Position numbers and translations under genes: made by a program. A stretch of DNA of 64,000 nucleotides from Acidimicrobiaceae bacterium (GTDB lineage: Bacteria > Actinomycetota > Acidimicrobiia > Acidimicrobiales > Ilumatobacteraceae), in NCBI GenBank assembly GCA_024641005.1, contig JAHEDX010000008.1, positions 11,881 to 75,880 on the forward strand. Direction: 5' to 3'. This document shows, piece by piece, positions 43,388 through 51,682 of the stretch (positions are counted from its first letter, which is position 1; each line of letters opens with the position of its first letter). The notes under the pieces were generated by a model that worked only from the letters and a program-made list of their open reading frames with translations, made no database searches and was not told the origin of the DNA.

Positions 43388-44020
43388 TCAGGCGCGCCGG
43401 AGCACACTCCACAGACCGCATCCGGCGTTCGATGCCACTCCCGTCCACGCTCCCGGGAGGGCAGCCGCTACGTCTGAGGGTGGGAGATGGATCGGTGTCT
43501 GATCGCCGAGCGTGTTGACCCAGACCACGTGACCGCCGGGGCGGAGAATGCGATCGACCTCGGTCGGGAACAGCAGCATGTTGATCAGCAGCACGACGTC
43601 GGCGGCGTCGTCGGCGAACGGGAGGCAGGACGAATCCGCTCGGACCTTGGGCGCGAGACCGGTGGGAGCGTGGGCGAGCATCTGTTCGGAGAGGTCGACC
43701 GAGATCTGTTCGCGGACGCGGCCGTGCAGCAGGCGGGTGCCGGCACCGGTGCCTGCGCCGAGTTCGATCCAGCGGGCGTCGAGCGGGGGCATCCCACGCT
43801 CGATGGCATCGAGCACCGGAGCTGCCTTGGTCGGGTCGACGTGGCGATCGCTCCATTCGGCGGCGAGGCCGTCGAACAACGCGGCCACCCGCGCCGCATC
43901 GCTTGGCGTCCACGGTTCACCGAATGCCATCGCCCGAGTCAGTTGACGCATCGGGTGATCGGGCCCGGCGTGCACGTCCGGCGCGCAGTAGTCGGGGTGG
44001 GCGGGCAGACCGACGATCAT
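43388..44020 (-). CDS. Class I SAM-dependent methyltransferase
   Basis: 210 residues with motif I W-I-E-L-G-A-G-T-G-A-G-T (84-95), an acidic end to strand 2 (I-S-V-D-L-S-E-Q-M-L) and motif II/III D-D-A-A-D-V-V-L-L-I-N-M, then R-I-L-R-P-G-G-H-V-V-W-V-N. It is a Methyltransf_11-type enzyme with unknown acceptor. Its ATG overlaps the stop of the RNA methyltransferase gene by 4 nt. Confidence 0.87.
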   Translation of the reverse strand: MIVGLPAHPDYCAPDVHAGPDHPMRQLTRAMAFGEPWTPSDAARVAALFDGLAAEWSDRHVDPTKAAPVLDAIERGMPPLDARWIELGAGTGAGTRLLHGRVREQISVDLSEQMLAHAPTGLAPKVRADSSCLPFADDAADVVLLINMLLFPTEVDRILRPGGHVVWVNTLGDQTPIHLPPSDVAAALPGAWTGVASNAGCGLWSVLRRA

Positions 44021-44823
44021 GTCGGGCGAGTCTGTCGGGCGACGACCGCAAACGCCACTGCCGCGGCGGCACCGACGTTGAGCGAGTCGACGTCGGGGTG
44101 GATCGGTAGTCGGACACTACGAGTCGCCGCGCGCATGGCGTGATGAGAGAGGCCCGGGCCTTCGGCCCCGACCATCACGGCGACCCGTTCGGGTACGTCG
44201 AGTTCCCAGATGTCGCGACTGTCTGCCGCCGGCGTCATTGCCCAGGTCTCGAAGCCAGCGTTGTCGAAGCGATCGAGCACACCCGGCCACTCGGTGGTCG
44301 CTACACGGCACACCGGAAGGAACAGGATCTCACCCATGCTCACCCGAACCGTTCGCCGGGTGTACGGATCGATGCACGTCGGGTCCAGCACGAGCGCCTG
44401 GATGCCGAAGGCCCGTGCCGATCGGGCGATCGCTCCCAGGTTTTCGGGATCGTTGAGACCTTCGAGGATCGCGACGCGGCGGTGGCGGGCAACGATGGTG
44501 TCGACGGTGGCAAGCGGGAGCCGGTCGGCAGATGCGATCGCGCCGCGATGCAGATCGAAGCCGACGATGTCCTCCAGGAGATCCCGGTCGACGACATACA
44601 CCGGTGCATCGAGCTGCTCGAGTAGCTCGGCCATCCGCTCGTACTTGCGTTCGGACACCAGGACCGAACGAACCCGGTGCGGTGCTGCTGACAACCGTTC
44701 GATCGCGACCGGACCTTCGGCGATGAAGAACTCGTCACCCTCGATGTGCCGCCTCGCGGCTGCGTCCTTGAGCTCCCGATAATCGAGTAGGCGCTCGTCG
44801 CCGGCATCGTCGATTCGTTCCAT
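44017..44823 (-). CDS. TrmH/SpoU family rRNA or tRNA 2'-O-methyltransferase
   Basis: 268 residues with the three SPOUT motifs: N124-D-P-E-N-L-G-A-I-A-R134-S (motif 1), V-M-V-G-A-E221-G-P-G-L-S (motif 2) and H-P-D-V-D-S-L-N249-V-G-A-A-A-A-V-A (motif 3). The N-terminal substrate-binding domain starts with E-G-D-E-F-F-I-A-E-G-P. It methylates a ribose 2'-OH in stable RNA. The target is not readable; the family includes RlmB-like enzymes. GGAG lies 6 nt before the ATG. It heads a coupled run with two other genes. Confidence 0.92.
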   Translation of the reverse strand: MERIDDAGDERLLDYRELKDAAARRHIEGDEFFIAEGPVAIERLSAAPHRVRSVLVSERKYERMAELLEQLDAPVYVVDRDLLEDIVGFDLHRGAIASADRLPLATVDTIVARHRRVAILEGLNDPENLGAIARSARAFGIQALVLDPTCIDPYTRRTVRVSMGEILFLPVCRVATTEWPGVLDRFDNAGFETWAMTPAADSRDIWELDVPERVAVMVGAEGPGLSHHAMRAATRSVRLPIHPDVDSLNVGAAAAVAFAVVARQTRPT

Positions 44824-44916
44824 GGTCGCTCCAGTGTGCCCGTCCGGATTCGCCTGGGCGCGTCGATTGCCGCATCTACGTCGCGAACCGTTGCGGTCGG
44901 GCGGCCTCCGTTGCGT

Positions 44917-45861
44917 TCAGTCGGGCCCGATCACCGACCGGGCGATTTCGGTGACGTGGCGCAGATCCGAACCGCAGCAACCACCGAAGACGTTGAGCCA
45001 GGGCAGCTCGGCCTTGAGCGCGCGGTAGCTCTGTGCCAGCTCGACGGGGTTCCCGGCGTCGAGCACCTCGGATTCGTCGAGTTCGGCATGGCTCATCCGT
45101 GAGGCGTTGCAGCGCAGACCGCGTATCCGGCGGGCCCAGTCGGTATCGGCCAGCTCACCGGCAAAGTGATCGGGGTGGGCGCAGTTGACCATGTAGTACG
45201 CGGCGACCCCGGCCGTTGCGTCGTCCACCGACGAGATCGCATCCCCGAGTAGTTGACCGGTCGGCAATCTCCCGTCGGTTTCGACGGTGAACGAGACCAC
45301 GACCGGCAGACCGAACGATTCGGCGGCGCGCACCACGCCGATCGCCTCGTCGGACTGGGTGAAGGTGAGTGCGGTGACCATGTCGACGTCGGTGTCGGCA
45401 AGCCAGGCCAACTGCTCGCTGTGATATCGCTGGGCGTCGTCGGCGGCGATCGCTTCGTCGGGTGCGTAGGCATCGCCGCGTGGACCGATCAGCCCGTTGA
45501 TGACGATCGGTCCGGCGTTCGTCGAGAACCTGCGGCGTAGATCAGATGCGAACTCGACGGCCGCATGGTTCGACTCCCGAAGCGCGGCCGGGCTCACGCC
45601 GAGCTCTTCGGCGAAGTGGGACTGGGCTCGCCATGTCTGTGTGTCGAGAACGAACCCGACGCCGATGTCACGAGCGAGCGTCAGGAATCCCTCCATGTAT
45701 CGCGTGAGAGATGCTCGCCCACGCGCGTCGTCGAGCAAGGTGTGTGCGGCGAACGCAGGGATTTCGATGCCGTGATTGAAGATCAGATCCGTCTCGATGC
45801 CCGCATCACTGAGGAACATCCCACCGTCGAGTTGGGGAAGGTGCTGTCGGTGGGTCGTCAT
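44917..45861 (-). CDS. Homocysteine S-methyltransferase
   Basis: 314 residues of the Pfam S-methyl_trans domain. The zinc ligands are C227 (V-N-C-A-H-P) and C295-C296 (G-G-C-C-G-S-D), and the N-terminal D-A-G-I-E-T-D is the substrate loop. It transfers a methyl group from S-methylmethionine or a related donor to homocysteine, giving methionine; it does not have cobalamin domains. GAGGAG is placed 10 nt before ATG 45861. A -10-like TAGAGT on the minus strand (45986-45991) would give a leader of about 118 nt. Confidence 0.92.
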   Translation of the reverse strand: MTTHRQHLPQLDGGMFLSDAGIETDLIFNHGIEIPAFAAHTLLDDARGRASLTRYMEGFLTLARDIGVGFVLDTQTWRAQSHFAEELGVSPAALRESNHAAVEFASDLRRRFSTNAGPIVINGLIGPRGDAYAPDEAIAADDAQRYHSEQLAWLADTDVDMVTALTFTQSDEAIGVVRAAESFGLPVVVSFTVETDGRLPTGQLLGDAISSVDDATAGVAAYYMVNCAHPDHFAGELADTDWARRIRGLRCNASRMSHAELDESEVLDAGNPVELAQSYRALKAELPWLNVFGGCCGSDLRHVTEIARSVIGPD

Positions 45862-46044
45862 CGGTCGTGGGCTCCTCGTTCGATCTGGGCGTGAACCGGT
45901 GGGTGAGCGCCGGTGTCCGTTCGACGTGCATTGTCGACGCTGTCGAACTCGCGAAGGACGCCCCGCACCGTTCTGCGGATGTCGAACTCTAACCGACCTC
46001 GAACGGGGTCGATGACGGGTCGCAACTCGACTCGAACGATGGAG

Positions 46045-46073
46045 TTGACGGGCGTGCTGCTCGGTGGCACAAT
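46045..46073 (+). promoter_or_regulatory. Promoter of the AlkB-like gene
   Basis: TTGACG (46045-46050), exactly 17 bp, CACAAT (46068-46073). The GTG start codon follows 7 nt later, so the first transcribed base is probably the first base of the codon. In-frame ATG 46039 lies inside or before this promoter, so it is not the start. Confidence 0.7.
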
Positions 46074-46080
46074 CGAACAA

Positions 46081-46686
46081 GTGTTCTATCAAGGGTCGTT
46101 GTTCGGCACGTTGGTGCCCGAGTTCGACCCGGCCTTTCTCGAGCTGCATCGCCTCGATCTCGACGACACGACCTGGGTCGATCTCGCTCCGGGCTGGTTG
46201 CGCGGTGCTGATCATGTCTACGACGAACTCGTCGCCAATCTGCCGTTCCGGCAGCGAACAGGGGTGACGATGTACGACCGGGTCGTCGACGAGCCACGGC
46301 TGTCGGCCTGGTGGCGTGCCGAGCACGACATGCCCGAGCCGATGTCGATCCTGCGCGATATTCGCGTCTTGTTGTCCGAGCGCTACCGCGAGCCGTTCGA
46401 CTCCATCGGTTTCAACCTCTATCGCGACGGCAACGATTCGGTCGCCTGGCACGGCGATCGTCACCGTCATGTCGTCACCAACCCGGTCATCGCGATCGTC
46501 AGCCTCGGGGCCCCGCGCCCACTGCGCCTACGACCTCGAGGTGGAGGCGCTTCGGTCAGCTGGCAGCTCGGAAACGGCGATCTCTTCGTGATGGGCGGCG
46601 CGTGTCAACACGACTGGGAGCACACCGTGCCGAAGGTCAGGGCGACGTCGGGTCCGCGGCTCAGCGTCACGTTCCGCTCGGTGTGA
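46081..46686 (+). CDS. AlkB-like 2OG-Fe(II) dioxygenase
   Basis: 201 residues from GTG 46081: H124-G-D126 and H181 bind iron, N112-L-Y114 and R193...R199 (P-R-L-S-V-T-F-R) match the 2-oxoglutarate and base pocket of AlkB. It oxidatively demethylates 1-methyladenine and 3-methylcytosine in DNA or RNA. The start is decided by the promoter ending 7 nt upstream; the protein then begins F-Y-Q-G-S-L-F-G, as in other AlkB homologues. It stands alone, without ada or alkA beside it. Confidence 0.9.
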   Translation: MFYQGSLFGTLVPEFDPAFLELHRLDLDDTTWVDLAPGWLRGADHVYDELVANLPFRQRTGVTMYDRVVDEPRLSAWWRAEHDMPEPMSILRDIRVLLSERYREPFDSIGFNLYRDGNDSVAWHGDRHRHVVTNPVIAIVSLGAPRPLRLRPRGGGASVSWQLGNGDLFVMGGACQHDWEHTVPKVRATSGPRLSVTFRSV

Positions 46687-46780
46687 GCTGTGCTGACGGT
46701 GGTCAGCGGCGAACGAGGTTGTGGTGGTCCTCGATCGCGGCGCGACGTGAGCTGTGCTGACGACGGTCAGCGGCGAAAGA
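46683..46780. repeat. 34-bp direct repeat, each with a small hairpin
   Basis: Positions 46683-46716 and 46747-46780 match at 31 of 34 bases (starting GTGAGCTGTGCTGACG). Each contains GCTGAC-4 nt-GTCAGC. The first includes the AlkB stop and the second the 3' end of the convergent VOC gene. They may serve as paired terminators. Confidence 0.85.
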
Positions 46781-47186
46781 CCATGTCGTCATCCGCGAAC
46801 GCCTTGAACTCGAGCGCGTTGCCGGCCGGATCCAGCACGAACATCGTCGACTGCTCTCCGGGCTGACCGACGAAACGGGTGTGCGGCTCGATCACGAACT
46901 CGGTCTCCGCCTCGCGCAGGCGTTCCGCCAAGGCCTGCCATTCGGCGGGTCGCAACAGCAACCCGAAGTGCGGCACCGGGACCTCGTCGCCGTCGACGGG
47001 ATTGTGGGCGCGTTCTGACCGCTGCCCGACCAGGTGGGCGACGATCTGGTGACCGAAGAGGTCGAAGTCGACCCAGTGGTCGGCAGAGCGCCCCTCGGGG
47101 CAACCGAGGACGTCTCCGTAGAAGGCGCGTGCTGCCGCGAGGTCGTCGACGGGAAACGCGAGGTGGAAGCGCGGTCGTTCTGTCAT
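46767..47186 (-). CDS. VOC superfamily (glyoxalase-like) protein
   Basis: 139 residues. [23 protein letters not shown] begins the first beta-alpha-beta unit and [13 protein letters not shown] the second, with candidate metal ligands H8, H73-type (P-H-F-G-L) and E128-type (L-E-F-K). A dioxygenase or lyase reaction is possible; no substrate is evident. Convergent with the AlkB gene. Confidence 0.87.
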   Translation of the reverse strand: MTERPRFHLAFPVDDLAAARAFYGDVLGCPEGRSADHWVDFDLFGHQIVAHLVGQRSERAHNPVDGDEVPVPHFGLLLRPAEWQALAERLREAETEFVIEPHTRFVGQPGEQSTMFVLDPAGNALEFKAFADDDMVFRR

Positions 47187-47216
47187 GGCCGATCGATCAG
47201 CATTCTGCCCGTCGGC

Positions 47217-47648
47217 TCAGCGTGGAAGTGGGATGGCGTATGTGCCTTGGGCCGCTGCGGTGATCTTGTCGGGACGCCCCTCGCACCACACATGTGCGGT
47301 GCCCACGACGCTTCGACGATTGACGGCCTCGAGTGTGGCCTTGCAGAAGATGCGCTCGCCCTGAGCCGGGCGCAGGAACCGAATCGACAACTCGGACGTC
47401 AACGCCATCGGCTCGATTCGATCGAGTGCGGCGAACGCGAGGAACCACAACGCGCAGTCGACGAGTGAGAACTGGCACGGCCCTGATACGAAACCGCCGG
47501 GGCGGATGTCGGTGGGCAAGACGTCGTAGGCGGCGATCCCGAAGCCCGGTCCGATGTCGATGCAGCGGTTGCCGGTCCCGGGAAACTGCTCGCGCAGCAT
47601 GGTGTTCACGGCATCGATGTCGAACGAGAGCGAGTCGGTCACGTTCAC
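47217..47648 (-). CDS. Hotdog-fold thioesterase (PaaI type)
   Basis: About 143 residues starting at GTG 47648 (GTG 47642 also possible); longer frames would run into the divergent gene. G-F-V-S-G-P-C-Q-F-S-L-V-D-C-A-L-W and L-S-I-R-F-L-R-P-A-Q-G-E match the PaaI-like hotdog fold, with the aspartate in place as catalytic residue. It likely hydrolyses an acyl-CoA. 33 bp separate it from the flavoprotein gene. Confidence 0.8.
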   Translation of the reverse strand: MNVTDSLSFDIDAVNTMLREQFPGTGNRCIDIGPGFGIAAYDVLPTDIRPGGFVSGPCQFSLVDCALWFLAFAALDRIEPMALTSELSIRFLRPAQGERIFCKATLEAVNRRSVVGTAHVWCEGRPDKITAAAQGTYAIPLPR

Positions 47649-47681
47649 ACCGTACGGATCGAACGTGATACGAATCGAACC

Positions 47682-48884
47682 ATGATGCGCGAGGTGGTTG
47701 TCGTCGGAGCGTCGCTGGCGGGGCTGCGAGCGGTCGAATCGCTCCGCACCGGCGGCTATGACGGCGGGATCACCGTGATCGGCTCCGAACCACACCTGCC
47801 GTACGACCGTCCGCCGCTGTCGAAGCGGCTGCTCTCCGGTGAGTGGCAGCTGGAGCGCATCGCGCTCCGCAAACCCGAGGACATGGGGTCACTCGACGCC
47901 CAGTGGCGCACTGGCGTGGCGGCCGTCGGCCTCGACACCGACGCGCGTCGGGTCTCGCTCGCTGACGGGTCGACGGTCGGCTACGACGGGTTGATCATGG
48001 CGACCGGGGCGACTGCACGTCGACTGCCCGGTCAGGAGGACTTCGAGCACGTGGTCGTGTTGCGTACGGTCGACGACGCGCTCACGTTGCGCAACCGCAT
48101 CGTCGACGGCGGCAAGCGCGTGATCGTGATCGGTGCGGGTTTCATCGGGCTCGAAGTGGCGGCCACGGCACGCCAGTTGGGCAACGAGGTGCTCGTACTC
48201 GAGGGTGGTCCGGCGCCCTTGATGCGAGCGTTGGGCACCGAAATGGGGGCCGCCGTCGCTGCCGTTCACGGCGATCGCGGCGTCGAGATCCGCTGTGATG
48301 TCACGGTCGAAGGTCTCGCTCCGGGCGCAGTCGTGGTCGACGGCGGCTGGCACGAGCAAGCCGACGTGATCGTGGTCGGCATCGGTGTGTCGCCTGCGGT
48401 CGAATGGCTCGCAGGCTCGGCACTGCGGGTGACCGACGGCGTCGTCTGCGGCTCGGATCTCAACGCGGGAGCGCCGCTCGTCTATGCGGCCGGCGACATG
48501 ATGCGCTGGCACAATCCGCTCTTCGACGAGGAGATGCGGGTCGAGCACTGGACCAATGCTGCCGAGCAGGGCTCGCTCGCGGCATCCAATCTGCTGTCCG
48601 AGGCGGCGGGCCAACCGACCGAAGCCTATGCGCCGGTCCCGTTCTTCTGGAGCGAGCAGTTCGATCGCCGGATCCAGTTTCTCGGGCGTGCCGGTGCCGA
48701 CGACGAGGTGAGGATCGTCGCCGGTTCGATTGCCGACCGCCGGTTCGCGGCACTGTTCGGGCGTGCCGGACGTCTTCGCGGTGTGCTCGGTGTCAACATG
48801 CCTCGCCACGTCATGCCGTTCCGCAAGTCGCTCATGGAGCGGTTGAGCTGGGACGACGCCTTGGCCCAGGCCGCTGCGATGTAG
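47682..48884 (+). CDS. Ferredoxin-reductase-type FAD/NAD oxidoreductase
   Basis: 400 residues: FAD motif V-V-V-G-A-S-L-A-G-L-R-A, NAD motif V-I-G-A-G-F-I-G-L-E-V-A, A-T-G-A and the second FAD contact Y-A-A-G-D-M-M. The C-terminal domain (F-F-W-S-E-Q-F) fits the rhodocoxin/putidaredoxin reductase class. It moves electrons from NADH to a ferredoxin serving a P450 or dioxygenase. No partner ferredoxin is adjacent. Confidence 0.9.
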   Translation: MMREVVVVGASLAGLRAVESLRTGGYDGGITVIGSEPHLPYDRPPLSKRLLSGEWQLERIALRKPEDMGSLDAQWRTGVAAVGLDTDARRVSLADGSTVGYDGLIMATGATARRLPGQEDFEHVVVLRTVDDALTLRNRIVDGGKRVIVIGAGFIGLEVAATARQLGNEVLVLEGGPAPLMRALGTEMGAAVAAVHGDRGVEIRCDVTVEGLAPGAVVVDGGWHEQADVIVVGIGVSPAVEWLAGSALRVTDGVVCGSDLNAGAPLVYAAGDMMRWHNPLFDEEMRVEHWTNAAEQGSLAASNLLSEAAGQPTEAYAPVPFFWSEQFDRRIQFLGRAGADDEVRIVAGSIADRRFAALFGRAGRLRGVLGVNMPRHVMPFRKSLMERLSWDDALAQAAAM

Positions 48885-48970
48885 CAGTCCGACGGTGCAC
48901 CGGGTGGCGGCGGGGAACCGACGTCGGCCAAGTGCACCGAGTGAGTCGTGAGCTGTCTAGGCTCGCGATC

Positions 48971-50200
48971 ATGTCGCACCTGTCGAATGTGTGGTTCAAG
49001 GTGACCGACCTCCAGGTCGCAACCGGCCGGGGCTGTCGTGTCACCACCGTTGATGGTCACGAGTACCTCGATTTCGCGGCCGGCATCGCCGTCAACTCGA
49101 CGGGTCACTGCCATCCCAAGGTCACCGCCGCGATCGCCGAACAGGCAGAGCGTTTCGTGCATGCCCAGGCCAATGTGTTCACCCACGATCTCATGGAGCC
49201 GCTGGCCGCCAAGTTGAACGAGATCACCCCGGACGGTATCGACACGTTCTTCTTCGCCAACTCGGGTGCGGAGATCACCGAGGCGGCGGTGAAGTTGGCC
49301 AAGCAGGCGACGAAACGGCAGAACGTGATCGTCTTCCAGGGCTCGTTCCACGGCCGTACCCACATGGCAATGGCGATGACGACGTCGAAGACGATCTACC
49401 GGGCCGGCCATGCGCCACTGCCGAGCGGGGTGTTCGTGTCGCCGTACCCGGATCCGTTGGCATCCGATCAGGAAGCCACGATCAACGCCTCGCTGCGGGC
49501 GTTCGATCGCCTCTTGTTGACCCAGACGGCACCGTCGGAGACGGCCGCGGTGATCCTCGAGCCCGTGTTGGGCGAGGGTGGGTACATCCCTGCACCGCGA
49601 GCGTTCGTCGAGGGCATCGTCGAGCGATGCCGCGAGCACGGCATCATGTTCATCGCCGACGAGGTGCAGAGTGGTTTCGGCCGTACCGGTAGCTGGTTCG
49701 CGGTCGACCATCTCGGTATCGAGCCCGACATCATCTGCATGGCGAAGGGCATCGCGTCGGGATTCCCGTTCTCCGCGCTCGGCACCCGTCGTGAACTCGA
49801 CGACCTGTGGACCAAGGGCAGCCACGGTGGGACCTATGGCGGTAACCCGATCGGCTGTGCCGCCGCGCTGGCCACCATCGAGGTGATGAGCGAACCGGGG
49901 TTCATGGACAATGTGCGGGCGCGCGGCAGTCAGTTGCGCGACGCGCTGAGCGAACTCAAAGAGCGGTATCCGGTGTTGCGCCAGGTGCGCGGACCTGGCT
50001 TGATGGTCGGCGCCAGCTTCGAGAACCCGGATCGGGTTCCGGCGGTGATCCAGCACTGCCTCCGCGAAGGTCGACTGATCCTGATGAACGCCGGCACCTA
50101 CGGCAACATCATCCGGTGGATGCCCCCGTTGGTGGTCTCGGCGTCCGAAATCGACGAGGCCGTTGCAGCGTTCTCGAACGCGCTCAAGGCAACCGACTGA
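48971..50200 (+). CDS. Class III aminotransferase (GABA/ornithine type)
   Basis: 409 residues from ATG 48971, with N-S-G-A-E-I-T-E-A-A-V-K-L-A, S-F-H-G-R-T, I-L-E-P-V-L-G-E-G-G-Y, F-I-A-D-E-V-Q-S-G-F-G-R-T-G and the PLP lysine in M-A-K-G-I-A-S-G-F-P. It matches GabT/acetylornithine-type enzymes using an omega-amino group and 2-oxoglutarate. TAGGCT (48958-48963) ends 7 nt before the ATG, a leaderless pattern. It leads a three-gene unit with a MarR regulator and a 2OG oxygenase. Confidence 0.88.
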   Translation: MSHLSNVWFKVTDLQVATGRGCRVTTVDGHEYLDFAAGIAVNSTGHCHPKVTAAIAEQAERFVHAQANVFTHDLMEPLAAKLNEITPDGIDTFFFANSGAEITEAAVKLAKQATKRQNVIVFQGSFHGRTHMAMAMTTSKTIYRAGHAPLPSGVFVSPYPDPLASDQEATINASLRAFDRLLLTQTAPSETAAVILEPVLGEGGYIPAPRAFVEGIVERCREHGIMFIADEVQSGFGRTGSWFAVDHLGIEPDIICMAKGIASGFPFSALGTRRELDDLWTKGSHGGTYGGNPIGCAAALATIEVMSEPGFMDNVRARGSQLRDALSELKERYPVLRQVRGPGLMVGASFENPDRVPAVIQHCLREGRLILMNAGTYGNIIRWMPPLVVSASEIDEAVAAFSNALKATD

Positions 50201-50209
50201 CCCCGGTTC

Positions 50210-50665
50210 ATGCCTCGACTCGACGCCGCCAGGGTCGCGGCTTGGCGAGATCTGCAGTCGATCGTCGCCGAGGTGACGCGGCACGTCGACGACGATCTGC
50301 GGCTCGAGTGGGCGGTGCCGCTGGGTTGGTTCGACGTGCTCGCCGGTCTCCGACACTCGGGCGGCCGAGCCCGACCACAGGATCTCGCGTCGGCAATGAG
50401 AATCCCCCCTTCGAGTCTCAGCCGACGCCTCGATCGGTTGGAGGAAGAGGGCTGGATTGCCCGCCACCGCAACATCGATCCGGACGATCACCGGGCGGTG
50501 GAGGTCGAGCTCACGCCGCGTGGTCGAGCGCTGTGGCGCGAGATGAGCATCACCTACCGACGATCGATCCAAGCCAGGTTCGCCTCCCGACTGACCGACG
50601 AACAGATCGCAGCGATCACCGAACTCAACGGTCTGCTCGATCCGGGCGCCCAGGGAGATGAGTGA
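50210..50665 (+). CDS. MarR family transcriptional regulator
   Basis: 151 residues with the winged helix L-A-S-A-M-R-I-P-P-S-S-L-S-R-R-L-D-R-L-E-E-E-G-W-I, then wing D-P-D-D-H-R-A-V-E-V-E-L-T-P-R-G. It should bind DNA as a dimer and respond to a small ligand. It is 9 bp after the aminotransferase and overlaps the oxygenase start by 4 nt (GTGA), so it may regulate this unit. Confidence 0.92.
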   Translation: MPRLDAARVAAWRDLQSIVAEVTRHVDDDLRLEWAVPLGWFDVLAGLRHSGGRARPQDLASAMRIPPSSLSRRLDRLEEEGWIARHRNIDPDDHRAVEVELTPRGRALWREMSITYRRSIQARFASRLTDEQIAAITELNGLLDPGAQGDE

Positions 50666-51639
50666 CCACCTCGATCCCGGTCATCGACCTGGCGCCGCTC
50701 GAGGAGGGCGTCCCGGGCAGGGACCGCGTGGTCGATGCCTTCGTCCGGGCGTACAGCGATGTCGGGTTCGCCTACCTGATCGGGCATCGGGTCGCTCCGG
50801 CGTTGATCGATGCCGTGTTCGGTGCATCGAAGGCATTCCACGCCCTGCCGTTGGACAGCAAGATGGTGATTCGACTCGACGGCCGTCATCGCGGTTACAT
50901 CCCGATCTCGACCTCGACCGACCGGACCTCCACGCTCGCGACGGTGACGAAGCCGAATCAGAGCGCGTCGTTCATGATGATGCGCGAGGATCCTGCCGAC
51001 TCCGCTGAGGTCGCGTCGGGCACCTACCTCGCGGGCCCCAACCGGTGGCCGGATCTCCCAGGGTTTCGTGAATCGGTCGAGGCGTACTACGACGCGATGT
51101 GCCGGCTCGGCTTCCGTCTGCTCGACGTGGTGTCGAGCGCGCTCGGCGATGACGCAGGGGTGTTGTCGTCCGCGTTCGCCACGCCGACGACCTGGTTGCG
51201 GTTGTTGCACTATCCGCCTGTGCCGGTCGGCGCGGCCGGCGACCTGTGGGGCTCGGCGCCGCATCGAGACTTCGGCTGCATCACGATCCTCGCCCAGGAC
51301 GACGTCGGCGGCCTCCAGGTGCGCACCCCGAAGGGGGGATGGATCGACGTGCCGCCGCGGTCCGATGCCTTCGTCATGAATGTGGGAGACATGCTCCATC
51401 GGTGGAGCAACGGTCGCTTGCTGTCGACTCCGCACAGGGTGGTCAATCGCACGGGCCGCGAGCGCTACTCGGTGCCGTTCTTCTTCGATCCGCACATGTC
51501 GACGACGATCGAACCGCTGCCGGGATGCGTCGACGCGTCAGGTCCCGCCCGCTTCCATCCGATCGAGTTCGGGGCGTTCGTGCGTGGCGAGCTCGAGGCC
51601 TCGTATGACCGTCACCAGCCCGGGCAGCAACAGCAGTAG
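50662..51639 (+). CDS. Isopenicillin-N-synthase-like 2OG-Fe(II) oxygenase
   Basis: 325 residues. The N-terminal DIOX_N region starts I-P-V-I-D-L-A-P-L; the C-terminal half has H-R-D-F-G-C-I-T-I-L-A-Q-D-D-V-G-G-L-Q-V and H-R-V-V-N-R...R-Y-S-V-P-F-F-F, giving the H-x-D...H facial triad and the R-x-S 2OG clamp. It should hydroxylate or desaturate a small molecule. GTG 50662 overlaps the regulator stop. The aminotransferase-MarR-oxygenase unit may modify an amino compound. Confidence 0.9.
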   Translation: MTTSIPVIDLAPLEEGVPGRDRVVDAFVRAYSDVGFAYLIGHRVAPALIDAVFGASKAFHALPLDSKMVIRLDGRHRGYIPISTSTDRTSTLATVTKPNQSASFMMMREDPADSAEVASGTYLAGPNRWPDLPGFRESVEAYYDAMCRLGFRLLDVVSSALGDDAGVLSSAFATPTTWLRLLHYPPVPVGAAGDLWGSAPHRDFGCITILAQDDVGGLQVRTPKGGWIDVPPRSDAFVMNVGDMLHRWSNGRLLSTPHRVVNRTGRERYSVPFFFDPHMSTTIEPLPGCVDASGPARFHPIEFGAFVRGELEASYDRHQPGQQQQ

Positions 51640-51682
51640 CGCTGATGCCGCGCCGCGCCAACCGCCGCGCCGGCGACCATTG

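Noticed and set aside
45858-46070. 70-codon minus-strand frame overlapping the homocysteine S-methyltransferase start by ATGA
   Set aside because: The 4-nt overlap is suggestive, but it starts within the AlkB promoter, contains a rare TTA codon, and the sequence is Arg-rich without a motif.
45913-46080. Longer N-terminus for the AlkB-like gene (ATG 45913 or 46039)
   Set aside because: A TTGACG-17-CACAAT promoter lies at 46045-46073, downstream of those codons, and the extra residues are Arg/Ser-rich.
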